From Bacillota bacterium (GTDB lineage Bacteria > Bacillota > Bacilli > Bacillales > Cytobacillaceae), in assembly GCA_030705955.1 (NCBI GenBank), contig JAUZPL010000031.1, positions 1 to 47,217 on the forward strand: 47,217 nucleotides of DNA, written 5' to 3'. A program made the translations under genes and the position numbers. Positions within the stretch are counted from its first letter, which is position 1, and every line of letters starts with the position of its first letter. The notes under the pieces were generated by a model, which saw nothing but the letters and a program-made list of their open reading frames with translations, was not told where the DNA came from and did no database searches. Below, one piece after another: positions 1-8,343 of this stretch.

Positions 1-1307
1 GCCCTGTAGTAGTAGGCAGTGGCCCTGCTGGACTTTTCTGTGCCTTGGTATTAGCAGAACATGGTTTAAACCCCGTTGTTGTTGAGCAGGGAATGGATGT
101 CGATCGAAGAAAAATGGCTATTGAAAAGTTTTGGAAATACGGCGTACTTGATACGAATAGTAATGTCCAATTTGGTGAAGGTGGAGCAGGAACATTTTCA
201 GATGGTAAATTAACAACAGGTATAAAAAATACTAAGATTCCAAAAGTATTAAAAGAATTCGTAGAAGCAGGTGCTCCCAAGGAAATCTCTTATTTGTCAA
301 AGCCCCATATTGGAACTGATATTTTGATAACGGTTGTTAGAAATATTCGTAAAAAAATAGAACGACTAGGTGGGGAAGTGCGTTTTGATACGAAAATGAA
401 GGAACTTATGATCGAAAATGGTGAAGTTAAAGGCGTGCTACTAGAAAGCCAAGGAGAGTCAGAGACAATAGAAACCGATGCTGTAGTATTGGCGATCGGG
501 CATAGTGCTCGAGATACTTTTATTATGTTAAAGGATTTAGGTGTAGACATGATACCGAAGCCATTTGCTGTCGGTGTGCGAATTGAACATCACCAAAAAG
601 ATATCGATTTACAGCAATTAGGCAGCTTTGCCAATAATCCACTACTTGGTGCATCTGATTATAAATTGAATGCACATCTTCCCAATGGACGAGGTGTTTA
701 CACGTTTTGTATGTGCCCTGGAGGTCATGTTGTTGCTGCCGCATCAGAAAAAAATGCTGTTGTTACAAATGGTATGAGCTATAGCGCGAGAAGTGGTGAA
801 AATGCGAACAGTGCATTGCTTGTTTCTGTCACACCAAATGATTTTAATGGAGAGATTTTGGCGGCTATAGAGTTTCAAAGAAAACTTGAGCGAAAAGCAT
901 TTGAACTTGGTGGCAAAAATTATTTTGCACCAGTACAATTGGTCGGTGATTTCTTAGTTAATAAGGGTAGTAAACAACTTGGTGATATTATCCCTACTTA
1001 TACCCCGGGTGTTACACCAACGGACTTAAGAGAGTGTCTTGATGATTTTATCGTTGATAGTATTAAAGACGGCTTGCGTGTAATGGATAAAAAACTTGCG
1101 GGCTTTATCAAACACGATGCCGTTTTATCAGCCGTAGAAAGTCGAAGTTCATCACCAGTTACCATTAAGCGAAACCCCCTGACATTTGAGTCCAATATCA
1201 AAGGGTTGTACCCGTGTGGTGAAGGTGCAGGTTATGCTGGAGGTATCACGTCTAGTGCTGTTGATGGCATAAAATGTGCAGAAGCGTTAATGGAGATTGA
1301 GGTTTAG
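1..1307 (+). CDS. NAD(P)/FAD-dependent oxidoreductase (COG2509-type), 5'-truncated by the window edge
   Basis: The reading frame is already open at base 3 and encodes PVVVGSGPAGLFCALVLAEHG, so the true start lies upstream of the window. The GSGPAG loop is the Rossmann FAD-binding motif, and VVVEQG is the end of the second beta strand. The GEGGAGTFSDGKLTTG segment and the C-terminal GEGAGYAGGITSSAVDG segment are characteristic of the COG2509 group of predicted FAD-dependent dehydrogenases, soluble flavoproteins of unknown substrate. The remaining part (about 434 codons) contains most of the protein. It is followed by a possible 53-codon frame and then a bidirectional terminator. Family assignment is firm; no specific reaction can be named. 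Confidence 0.88.
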   Translation, partial: PVVVGSGPAGLFCALVLAEHGLNPVVVEQGMDVDRRKMAIEKFWKYGVLDTNSNVQFGEGGAGTFSDGKLTTGIKNTKIPKVLKEFVEAGAPKEISYLSKPHIGTDILITVVRNIRKKIERLGGEVRFDTKMKELMIENGEVKGVLLESQGESETIETDAVVLAIGHSARDTFIMLKDLGVDMIPKPFAVGVRIEHHQKDIDLQQLGSFANNPLLGASDYKLNAHLPNGRGVYTFCMCPGGHVVAAASEKNAVVTNGMSYSARSGENANSALLVSVTPNDFNGEILAAIEFQRKLERKAFELGGKNYFAPVQLVGDFLVNKGSKQLGDIIPTYTPGVTPTDLRECLDDFIVDSIKDGLRVMDKKLAGFIKHDAVLSAVESRSSSPVTIKRNPLTFESNIKGLYPCGEGAGYAGGITSSAVDGIKCAEALMEIEV

Positions 1308-1310
1308 TTA

Positions 1311-1472
1311 TTGATACACATTGATTTTGGAAAGCTACTCAAAAAGATAGCAAAGACAGTATATGGATTTAAGCCATTTGCTTTTAGTTGTCTTCACTAC
1401 TGGCTAATAGAAGAAAATGAGTTATGTAAGAAAAGGGTGCGATTGTTGAGGAATACTTATATAGAAATATAG
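1311..1472 (+). CDS. possible small protein (53 aa), TTG start
   Basis: A 53-codon frame starts with TTG four bases after the upstream stop codon. A GAGGT ribosome binding site, lying inside the end of the oxidoreductase gene, precedes it by 7 bases. The predicted peptide begins MIHIDFGKLLKKIAKTVYGF and is rich in Lys, Arg and aromatic residues (pI basic), with no membrane segment. I do not recognise a family. Coupling to the upstream gene and the well-placed Shine-Dalgarno favour a real gene; the rare start codon and short length argue for caution. It could also be a decayed C-terminal fragment. Confidence 0.3.
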   Translation: MIHIDFGKLLKKIAKTVYGFKPFAFSCLHYWLIEENELCKKRVRLLRNTYIEI

Positions 1473-1552
1473 GTAAATACCATTTTATCTTATATATCTG
1501 CAACCAACACTCAATCCACACGGAATGTGTATTTCAACTCATTTTTAAAAAA

Positions 1553-1582
1553 GGCAACTAACCCTCATATTGGGTCGTTGCC
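1553..1582. terminator. bidirectional rho-independent terminator
   Basis: GGCAAC (1553-1558) pairs with GTTGCC (1577-1582), with inner ACCC/GGGT pairing. Six A residues on the left and TTTT on the right flank it. The U-tract is better for the minus strand, so it primarily ends mqo, but it can also end the upstream plus-strand genes. Confidence 0.8.
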
Positions 1583-1655
1583 TTTTCGTGTTTCTTGTAA
1601 TGGATTAACGAATTTGTATGGAATATGGACAGTGCCACGTTTACTGTTTCTTTTT

Positions 1656-3137
1656 CTAATTCAAGTCAAGCACTCGCGTTGTCCAAGATTGAATCTCAGC
1701 AATAAGTTCAGGTTTATCGGATAACTTTTCACCATAAGAAGGAATCATTTCTTTTAATTTCGGTTTCCAAGCATTAAGCTGTTGTGGGAAACATGTTTCA
1801 ATTAATTTAAGCATGTCTGAAACCGATGTTGAAGCACCTGGAGAACCACCGAGTAATGCAGCCAACGATCCATCCGAGGAGTGAACAATTTCCGTATTGC
1901 TAAATTGAATCATTCCTTTTCCAGCCGGTGTATCTTTAATCACTTGCACCCGTTGACCTCCTACTTTCAATTCCCAATCTTCGTCTTTTGCGTCTGGAAC
2001 GAATTCTCGAAGTTCCTTCATCCGCTGTTCTTTCGTTAACGTCAATTGTTGGATCAGGTATTGCATCAAAGGTATATTTTTTACACCTGAAGCCAGCATC
2101 GTGATCAGATTGTCCGACTTGATTGAGGCAAACAAATCCCAATTTGAACCTGTTTTAAGAAATTTGGGCGAAAAGCCGGCAAATGGGCCGAAAATCAACG
2201 CCTTTTTGCCATCGATAAATCGTGTATCCAGATGAGGAACTACCATATGCGGTGCTCCATCCGGATTCTTGCCATATACCTTCGCATAATGCTGCTCTAT
2301 CACCTTGGGATTATTACATTCCAAATATTGTCCGCTGATTGGGAATCCTCCGATATGTTTTCCTTCGGGAATGCGGGTCTTCTGCAATAAAGGCAAACTG
2401 CCACCGCCACCACCAATAAAAACAAACTTCGATATGTGTTTTTCAATCATCCCACTTTTAAGGTTGCGAACTTTCACTTCCCATGAGCCGTCTGCGGCGC
2501 GCATTATATCCTCTACATGGTGATTGTATTTGATATTCACATTTTCCTTTGCCAAGTGATCGCACATTGCGCGAGTCAGAGCCCCGTAGTTGACGTCTGT
2601 TCCATCATCGATTTTCGTTGCTGCAACAGGATCATTCGCTGACCGGCCTTTCATAATAAGCGGAAACCATTCTCTTAGCTGATCTGGGTCATCAGAGAAC
2701 GTCATTCCTTGAAACAACGGATGGCTAGATAGCGCTTCCAAACGCTTTTTCAAAAATGCGATATTTCCTTTTCCTTGTACGAAACTAATATGAGGCAGAC
2801 CAGTAATAAAACTGCGTGGATTATCAATCAATTTGCGATCAACCAGATAAGCCCAGAGTTGCCTTGACAATTGAAAGCGCTCATTTATTCTAATCGCTGC
2901 ATCTATATTTATGGTGCCGTCAGGTTGTTCAGTTGTATAATTCAACTCGCATAATGCGGCATGTCCTGTTCCGGAATTATTCCGCTCGTTGGAGCTTTCT
3001 TCGCCAGCTACTTCAAGCCGCTCGAACATTGTAATATTCCAATCAGGTGCTAATTCCTTAAGCAGTACGCCCAAGGTAGCACTCATAATCCCTCCGCCAA
3101 TTAAAATAGCGTCTACTTGGGATGGATTGTCACTCAT
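1656..3137 (-). CDS. mqo: malate:quinone oxidoreductase
   Basis: Peripheral membrane FAD enzyme that oxidises L-malate to oxaloacetate and passes electrons to menaquinone, a TCA-cycle alternative to soluble malate dehydrogenase. The 493-aa product has the usual family length. Near the N-terminus it carries the FAD-binding motif [19 protein letters not shown], then [29 protein letters not shown], both hallmarks of Mqo (first motif residues about 10-28). The C-terminal [14 protein letters not shown] segment is also diagnostic. The start ATG at 3137 is preceded by GAGGAGGAT on the minus strand. It is monocistronic, with a promoter at 3207-3234 and the terminator at 1553-1582. Confidence 0.96.
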   Translation of the reverse strand: MSDNPSQVDAILIGGGIMSATLGVLLKELAPDWNITMFERLEVAGEESSNERNNSGTGHAALCELNYTTEQPDGTINIDAAIRINERFQLSRQLWAYLVDRKLIDNPRSFITGLPHISFVQGKGNIAFLKKRLEALSSHPLFQGMTFSDDPDQLREWFPLIMKGRSANDPVAATKIDDGTDVNYGALTRAMCDHLAKENVNIKYNHHVEDIMRAADGSWEVKVRNLKSGMIEKHISKFVFIGGGGGSLPLLQKTRIPEGKHIGGFPISGQYLECNNPKVIEQHYAKVYGKNPDGAPHMVVPHLDTRFIDGKKALIFGPFAGFSPKFLKTGSNWDLFASIKSDNLITMLASGVKNIPLMQYLIQQLTLTKEQRMKELREFVPDAKDEDWELKVGGQRVQVIKDTPAGKGMIQFSNTEIVHSSDGSLAALLGGSPGASTSVSDMLKLIETCFPQQLNAWKPKLKEMIPSYGEKLSDKPELIAEIQSWTTRVLDLN

Positions 3138-3206
3138 ATGGATCCTCCTCGAATGTATATATCTATATTCGTAGTCTAGTGACTTTTCTCACAATGCTAC
3201 TTTTCC

Positions 3207-3234
3207 ATTATACTGCTTCGATAGTGTTATTCAA
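3207..3234 (-). promoter_or_regulatory. sigma-A-type promoter of mqo
   Basis: On the minus strand, TTGAAT (3234-3229) is separated by 16 bases from a perfect TATAAT (3212-3207). The predicted transcript starts near 3200, about 60 bases before the mqo start codon. Confidence 0.6.
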
Positions 3235-3400
3235 TAGAATTCGTTTAGGTCCTTTTTCTTTTTTAATAGAATAATTTATAAATAGGATACTGTTGTTGAC
3301 TTTTTACCGCTGAAGGATATTTCCATAATGTGAACGTTTGCACTATGTTTATTCTTGATTCAAAAAAATAAACTTTTAAGACGGAAATATTCTAAAACTA

Positions 3401-3437
3401 AAAAAATCTTTTCAGCTTGAAGCAGAAGAGATTTTTT
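3401..3437. terminator. terminator downstream of the ykcC-like gene
   Basis: Arms 3401-3416 and 3422-3437 form a 16-bp stem with one mismatch and one wobble around TTGAA, flanked by runs of A and T on both sides. It lies 150 bases beyond the end of the minus-strand glycosyltransferase gene. The rest of 3138-3586 holds the mqo promoter and otherwise no recognisable feature. Confidence 0.65.
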
Positions 3438-3586
3438 TCAGATCATTTCCATTATTTGAGGGAAGTGTCCCATAAACAGAGCTTCTGATCTGTTCATTTT
3501 GTGAAATATCTTCAAGATAGGAGAGAAGACTATGATTTAATATTCATAGACTTGTCCTTCTTCCTGTAATTGAGTCAAATACAAAT

Positions 3587-4549
3587 TTATCTGTACATCA
3601 ATTTCTTTTTTTGCTTTTTCTGATAAATTTCTTGAATGATATAGAGAGGTCGTTGTTTCGATTCATCATAAATTCGTCCAATGTATTCACCGGTGATCCC
3701 AAGAATAAACAAAATAAACCCATTAAAGAGCAACTGAATCATAATAAGTGATGACCATCCAGTGACGGTGGCATGGGTAAAAATTTTTAGGTAGAGTACG
3801 ATGAGCAAATAGAAAAATCCGATTGCCGATAAAGCTATGCCAGCAAAACTTGCTAATTTCAATGGTTTATATGAAAAGGATGTAATGCCATCCATTGACA
3901 ATTTCAGCATTTTTTTGAGAGGGTATTTTGATTCGCCCACTAAGCGTTCATCCCGTTCATACGGAAGGGCAATTTGTTTAAATCCAACCTAACTCACTAA
4001 ACCCCTTACGAATCGATTTCTTTCTTGGAGATTATTCATCTGGTCACATACTCTTCGATCTAATAGACGAAAATCGCCTGTATCCAGTGGGATATCAATA
4101 TCTGTCATCGAATGTAAAAAGCGGTAAAATAGCTTGGCGGTGTATTTTTTAAAAACTGTTTCCCCTTTACGTTTCGTTCGCTTGGCGTATACTACATCAT
4201 ATCCTTGCTTCCATTTTTCAATCATCTCCAAAATAAGCTCGGGTGGGTCCTGTAGGTCGGCGTCAATGACGACAACTGCTCTCCCATTTGAATAATCCAT
4301 TCCTGCTGTGATGGCAATTTGATGACCGAAATTCCGTGAAAAGTCCAATAAAATAATAGAAGGATCTTTTTCACTAAATGCTTTTATCATGTCAATAGTT
4401 TTATCCCGGCTGCCATCGTTTACAAAGATAAGCTCGTAAGATTCTCCCGTAGATCTCATCACTTCGGTTAATCGACGGTAGGTTTCATGAACCACGGCTT
4501 CTTCGTTGTATACCGGTACGACAATTGAATATTGAACAGATTGACTCAT
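3587..4549 (-). pseudogene. ykcC: GT2 polyprenyl-phosphate sugar transferase (YkcC/GtrB-like) interrupted by an in-frame TAG
   Basis: One continuous frame of 320 codons encodes a DPM1/GtrB-type glycosyltransferase, which transfers a nucleotide sugar to undecaprenyl phosphate on the inner membrane face. The GT2 fold is clear: [20 protein letters not shown], the metal-binding [11 protein letters not shown], then two C-terminal membrane helices near residues 228-280 (LASFAGIALSAIGFFYLLIV; IMIQLLFNGFILFILGITGE). At codon 187 (3991-3989) the frame reads GTG AGT TAG GTT GGA TTT, whereas the family has Val-Ser-Trp-Val-Gly-Phe; a single G-to-A change from TGG explains it. The frame is otherwise intact on both sides. 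The truncated 186-aa product would lose both membrane helices. A separate start for the 3' half is unlikely, as it would begin mid-domain. Confidence 0.88.
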
Positions 4550-4607
4550 TTGGTATCACTCCTTGATTAAACATCTCATTGATTATGCATTCATTATGAT
4601 CCAGCAA

Positions 4608-4646
4608 CCTGAAATCAGATTGAAGATAAACTGAAAGTTTACTGAA
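4608..4646 (-). promoter_or_regulatory. four-copy 11-nt-phased operator upstream of ykcC
   Basis: On the plus strand CTGAA/TTGAA boxes begin at 4609, 4620, 4631 and 4642, each exactly 11 bases apart. Read toward ykcC the array is TTCAG-N6-TTCAG-N6-TTCAA-N6-TTCAGG. Direct repeats with one-turn phasing are typical of OmpR/PhoB-family response regulators. The array ends about 59 bases before the ykcC start, and CATAAT-like -10 elements lie between them. The same array stands before ykcB. Confidence 0.7.
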
Positions 4647-4698
4647 GGTTTATCGCATAGTAAAAAAACGATATAAGTTTCCTCTGCCCGGATAATAA

Positions 4699-4736
4699 AA
4701 AGGATTGAGCCCGGTCCAAAAAGAGCTCAATCCTTT
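4699..4736 (-). terminator. terminator of ykcB
   Basis: AAAGGATTGAGC (4699-4710) and GCTCAATCCTTT (4725-4736) form a perfect 12-bp stem. On the minus strand it is followed by a T-rich tail. It separates ykcB from ykcC, which agrees with each gene having its own operator. Confidence 0.9.
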
Positions 4737-4749
4737 AAACATTGCTGAG

Positions 4750-6963
4750 TTAGTTAGATTTTGGTTGTGTCAAATCATAGATTGTGACTCCATCTACTGT
4801 TTTTGACTTGAAATTGTTCTGTACCCAATTGGATATTTCTGAATTAGAACCTCCCATTGGACCTCTTTGGAAGTTACCTCCAAAAGTGTTTCCGCTTGTT
4901 TCCCCATTCGGGTTGCCATTTGCGGAATTGCCATTATTCGTTTTTTTGCCCATTTGGTTAAAATTATTTCCATGATTCATTCCTCCATTCATGTAATAAT
5001 GGATTTTTCCTTCTGCTACGTATTTTTTAAACTGGGCAAGGGTAGGTGATGGATCACTGCCATTAAAGCCGCCGATGTCCATTATGGGTTCACCTGTCGC
5101 AAGTTGATAAGGAGCAGAAGATTGTGAGCCTACTGTCGCCGCAACCCAGGTGTATTTTGAAGCATCCTGTTGCAGCAATTTCACTAATTCTTTGCCAGGT
5201 GTGGAGTTTTCATCAATACCACCTTGTTTGGAATTACCAGGATTATTTCCGTTGGTAACATCAGAGTTTGCTGATCCTCCTATGGACGGGTTGGTTGAAT
5301 TAGGCCTAGGAGGCATTTGACCACCAAAGCCAGAGTTTCCGGATTGTCCTGTTGATGAATCGGCAACAGGAGGCATTTGACCGTTTCCAAAACGACCATG
5401 ATAACCATTGTCGCCTGTTGATGGACCCGCAGAAGGCATCGAACCGGTATGCGGTGTGGCAATTGTTTGGATCGTAAATGCAAACGGACCGGCTAAACAG
5501 GCTGCCAATCCAGCTACGGCAGCAACAATCAATAGATTTCTACCAAGCTTAGGCCCAATTACCATGGCAATTGCTGCTAAAGCACCAATGATCAATATGG
5601 TTGTACGAAGCCACGGGTTCCATGTAGGTGTGCGATTGAGTAAGACAAAAGACCAAACGGCCGTCATAGCAATCGCAGCTGCTAAACCTATACGAACAGG
5701 CAATTGATCTTTTTTTGACCAAAGAACATCTATTGAAATACCAATAATCGCACCAATGGCCGGAGCTAGAGCAATTGTATAGTACGGGTGAATTGTACCC
5801 TGACTAAAGCTGAACACAATACCAGTGACGAAGAATGTACCACCCCACAAGAGCAGAGCCGGAATCGAACGATCACTTTTCCAACTTCGACGCACAAGCC
5901 AAATGGCAACAATCATAAGAATGAGTGCAGCTGGAATCAACCAAGAAATCTGACTGCCCATTTCAGAGTTAAAAAGCCGTCCTAAACCGGTGGTGCCGCC
6001 GAAATTCCCTCCCATGCCCCCGCCGGGTCGTCCCATATTAGATCCCATGTTAGCCGCTTGGCTTACCATGTCGCTTCCGGATGCTCCTCCGGCGGTTTTT
6101 GGGCTACCCATACCGGACTCATTCCCGGTAAGCCGACCCAAACCGTTGTATCCGAAGATTAGATCTAGAATACTATTGTTCTGAGAACTGCCGATAAACG
6201 GACGTTTTGATGCTGGGATAAGCTCTACAATTGCGACCCACCAGCCTCCTGATATTACAACGGTAATAGCGCTAATCACGATTTGCAAAAGACGCTGGCG
6301 TACCGAAACCGGGGCAAAAAACAGATAGACGAAAACAAATACCGGGATAACAATGAAGGCTGCCAACATATTGGTCAAAAAACCAAAGCCAATGAGAACA
6401 GAGGCAAAAAGGAACCACTTTGTTTTCCCTTCCTCAAGTGCTCGTGTAAATGCATAGGCACTTGCCGTAAGTAACAGAACAAGGAGGGCATCAGGATTAT
6501 TAAATCGAAACATAAGTACTGCGACTGGTGTTAGGGCAAGCACTGCTCCAGCAATCAGTGCTGCACTTGCGCTAAACCAGCGGCGAATGGTCTTGTACAG
6601 GATCCACACACTAGCAACACCCATAAGCGCCTCAGGAACAAGCATACTCCAAGAATTCAGGCCGAATATTCGAGCAGATAACTCCATGATCCACAAGGAG
6701 GCAGGCGGCTTATCAACAGTGATAAAGTTTGATGCATCAATGGAACCAAAGAAAAATGCCTTCCAGCTCTTCGTTCCCGCCTGGACTGCGGCACTGTAAA
6801 ATGAATTGCTCCAGCCTGATTGGCCGAGATCCCATATATACGCGACCGCTGTCAACACCAATAATATCCACAAAGCGAGCCTTTCCCAAGGCGGATTTCC
6901 CTCCCTATCTTTATTTTTTCTCATTTTTAATGCCTCTGAATTAAGTGTAGTTGATTGATCCAT
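4750..6963 (-). CDS. ykcB: ArnT/PMT-like (GT39/GT83) membrane glycosyltransferase, YkcB-like
   Basis: Large polytopic enzyme (737 aa) expected to move a sugar from a polyprenyl-phosphate donor, made by a YkcC-type enzyme, onto an envelope acceptor outside the membrane. After a basic N-terminus, the first helix (LALWILLVLTAVAYIWDL, about 29-46) is followed by a catalytic-type loop with ITVDKPPASLW (D84-K85-P86-P87), the typical YkcB signature. About 11-13 membrane segments follow to residue 500. A Gly/Asn/Met-rich low-complexity loop occupies about 280-325, and a second Gly/Asn/Ser-rich linker about 500-580. The C-terminal soluble domain (VAATVGSQSSAPYQLATGEPIMDIGGFNG) closes the protein. It pairs with the adjacent ykcC, as in Bacillus ykcBC and ykoST, where a two-component system is the usual regulator. 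Confidence 0.88.
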   Translation of the reverse strand: MDQSTTLNSEALKMRKNKDREGNPPWERLALWILLVLTAVAYIWDLGQSGWSNSFYSAAVQAGTKSWKAFFFGSIDASNFITVDKPPASLWIMELSARIFGLNSWSMLVPEALMGVASVWILYKTIRRWFSASAALIAGAVLALTPVAVLMFRFNNPDALLVLLLTASAYAFTRALEEGKTKWFLFASVLIGFGFLTNMLAAFIVIPVFVFVYLFFAPVSVRQRLLQIVISAITVVISGGWWVAIVELIPASKRPFIGSSQNNSILDLIFGYNGLGRLTGNESGMGSPKTAGGASGSDMVSQAANMGSNMGRPGGGMGGNFGGTTGLGRLFNSEMGSQISWLIPAALILMIVAIWLVRRSWKSDRSIPALLLWGGTFFVTGIVFSFSQGTIHPYYTIALAPAIGAIIGISIDVLWSKKDQLPVRIGLAAAIAMTAVWSFVLLNRTPTWNPWLRTTILIIGALAAIAMVIGPKLGRNLLIVAAVAGLAACLAGPFAFTIQTIATPHTGSMPSAGPSTGDNGYHGRFGNGQMPPVADSSTGQSGNSGFGGQMPPRPNSTNPSIGGSANSDVTNGNNPGNSKQGGIDENSTPGKELVKLLQQDASKYTWVAATVGSQSSAPYQLATGEPIMDIGGFNGSDPSPTLAQFKKYVAEGKIHYYMNGGMNHGNNFNQMGKKTNNGNSANGNPNGETSGNTFGGNFQRGPMGGSNSEISNWVQNNFKSKTVDGVTIYDLTQPKSN

Positions 6964-7046
6964 CTTTCACGTTCCTTTCGTCTTGCAGCCTTTCATTAGC
7001 CCGCAATGAATGGTTGGGTAATCCTTGTCATACTAAACGACTAATC

Positions 7047-7169
7047 TTACAAAAATGATTGTGTTCCGGATGTTTGTGACATGCTATTGTTGCTCTGAAA
7101 CTTTATTCCAGCGACCAAACTAAGACTTACAAAACTAACTCCCCAAAAAGTGCCTCTCTTTTTCTCAAT
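7047..7169 (-). CDS. candidate 40-aa membrane-anchored peptide upstream of ykcB, ATT start
   Basis: Between the operator and ykcB there is a 40-codon minus-strand frame beginning ATT at 7169. An AGGAG sits 8 bases upstream of the ATT, the ideal spacing. The peptide starts IEKKRGTFWGVSFVSLSLVA: a basic N-terminus, one hydrophobic stretch (about residues 8-24), then a Ser/Gln/Thr-rich tail. This is the layout of a small membrane protein. ATT is a very rare start, so this may be an ATG-to-ATT-mutated gene, or chance. It would share the ykcB transcript. Confidence 0.25.
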   Translation of the reverse strand: MEKKRGTFWGVSFVSLSLVAGIKFQSNNSMSQTSGTQSFL

Positions 7170-7226
7170 TTTTATAACTCCTCTCAGTTAAGGGCATTTG
7201 TTCATGTCTGTATTGTGCATCTTTAA

Positions 7227-7265
7227 CCTGAATTGTTCTTGAAGGAAAGCTGAATGTTTTCTGAA
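7227..7265 (-). promoter_or_regulatory. four-copy 11-nt-phased operator upstream of ykcB
   Basis: CTGAA/TTGAA boxes begin at 7228, 7239, 7250 and 7261 on the plus strand, exactly 11 bases apart. Box order and the single variant box (second on the plus strand, TTGAA) are identical to the array before ykcC. It lies about 265 bases before the ykcB start, with an AT-rich -10-like region just downstream on the minus strand. Probably a response-regulator binding site shared by both genes. Confidence 0.7.
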
Positions 7266-7404
7266 AATCAGTCATAATGGAAAAAATTTGTTTGGAATTT
7301 TTATGTTAGATTCTCTGTTTATCAAAAAATGTGGACAATAAACGTTAAGTGCCGTATGTTTGGCAATATTTATTTCATATATTTTTCGTTATAAGCCATG
7401 AAAG

Positions 7405-7429
7405 AAAAAAGGTTGCCATAAAGGCAACC
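7405..7429 (-). terminator. minus-strand terminator
   Basis: GGTTGCC (7411-7417) and GGCAACC (7423-7429) form a perfect stem. On the minus strand it is followed by six T residues (7410-7405). It would stop any transcript coming leftward from the 7.5-8.6 kb noncoding region. A degenerate relative of this hairpin occurs near 8322-8342. Confidence 0.75.
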
Positions 7430-7432
7430 ATC

Positions 7433-7462
7433 AGGCTGTCTAAAAAGTTTCGGCAGCCTTTT
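7433..7462 (+). terminator. plus-strand hairpin with T tail
   Basis: AGGCTGTC (7433-7440) pairs with GGCAGCCT (7452-7459) with one wobble, followed by TTTTATTG. It abuts the minus-strand terminator at 7405-7429, so the two block read-through in both directions. Confidence 0.55.
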
Positions 7463-7538
7463 ATTGTATTTATTTCTTTAATTGATGGCTCTGTTATTAT
7501 TCATTGTTGATTTTCGTGTAGGTATGAGAATTCATAGG

Positions 7539-7722
7539 CGGAGAATTTCCGGCTAATGTATATAGTGGAGGCTTAAGAAGCAGATATAAGCGGAGTTATT
7601 CCGATTAACTGCTCTAAATAAGACAAAATCCAAAAATTGGATAGTATAAACGGAAAAACCACCTTTATTTTTAGGGAAATATGGGTATTTCCCATTTAAA
7701 CGGAATTTTTTCGTTTATTTTT
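7539..7722. repeat. cluster of CGGA...TCCG and related palindromes
   Basis: Successive palindromes occur here: CGGAGAATTTCCG (7539-7551), CGGAGTTATTCCG (7591-7603) inside an outer AGCAG/CTGCT stem, ATCCAAAAATTGGAT (about 7628-7642), GGGAAATA-TGGG-TATTTCCC (7674-7693) and AAACGGAATTTTTTCGTTT (7698-7716). No reading frame crosses them. They look like eroded copies of an intergenic palindromic repeat, of a kind I associate with Bacillus chromosomes. Confidence 0.5.
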
Positions 7723-7894
7723 CAAACACAGTGAAATTAACATTCAGCTATAACAGACATACATGCAAAACAATTTGTACATTAATGAATGAAATTAACA
7801 GTTATCCACAGTTAATTTCAGGGTAGAGCCTAATTGATAAATATTGATTCTTCATTTCTTCTTAAAAAGGTCCTTCTTTATTAAAAGCCTTTTA

Positions 7895-8275
7895 GTCACT
7901 GAGAGGAAGGCTCAGAGCCCGCTTTTCAATTTGAAAAAGGATTTCGGTCACTGAGAGGAAGGCTCAGAGCCCGCTTTTCAATTTCAAAAAGGGTTTCGGT
8001 TACTGAGAAGATGTCTCAGAGCCCGCTTTTCAATTTGAAAAAGGATTTCGGTCACTGAGAGGAAGGCTCAGAGCCCGCTTTTCAATTTGAAAAAGGATTT
8101 CGGTCACTGAGAGGATGTCTCAGAGCCCGCTTTTCAATTTGAAAAAGGATTCCGTCACTGAGAGGAAGGCTCAGAGCCCGCTTTTCAATTTCGAAAAGGG
8201 TTTCGGTCACTGAGAGGATGTCTTAGAGTCCGCTTTTCAATTTCAAAAAGGGTTTCGGTTACTGAGAGGATGTTT
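7895..8275. repeat. 52-bp tandem repeat array, seven full copies plus a partial eighth
   Basis: Units begin with CAC/TACTGAGA at 7897, 7949, 8001, 8053, 8105, 8156 and 8208, with a partial copy at 8260. The period is 52 bases except one 51-base unit (8105-8155). Each unit holds two inverted repeats: CTGAG...CTCAG, and CTTTTCAA...TTGAAAA. Two subtypes, GAAGGCTCAG and GATGTCTCAG, alternate from the second copy on. The period is not a multiple of three and every frame has stops, so the array is noncoding. Confidence 0.92.
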
Positions 8276-8343
8276 AGATACTATAATAAAGAGAAAAATA
8301 TTCCTTTCTTGATAATCTAAGATTGCCATAAAGACAACCACGT

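Noticed and set aside
3587-3940. A separate 117-aa membrane protein starting at GTG 3940
   Set aside because: It is in the same frame as the upstream glycosyltransferase half, begins mid-domain without a ribosome binding site, and together they give a normal-length YkcC protein.
5280-5707. Open frames on both strands within the Gly-rich part of ykcB
   Set aside because: They are shadows of the low-complexity codons of ykcB.
7895-8275. CRISPR array
   Set aside because: The repeats are contiguous with no unique spacers, and no cas genes are present; it is a tandem repeat.
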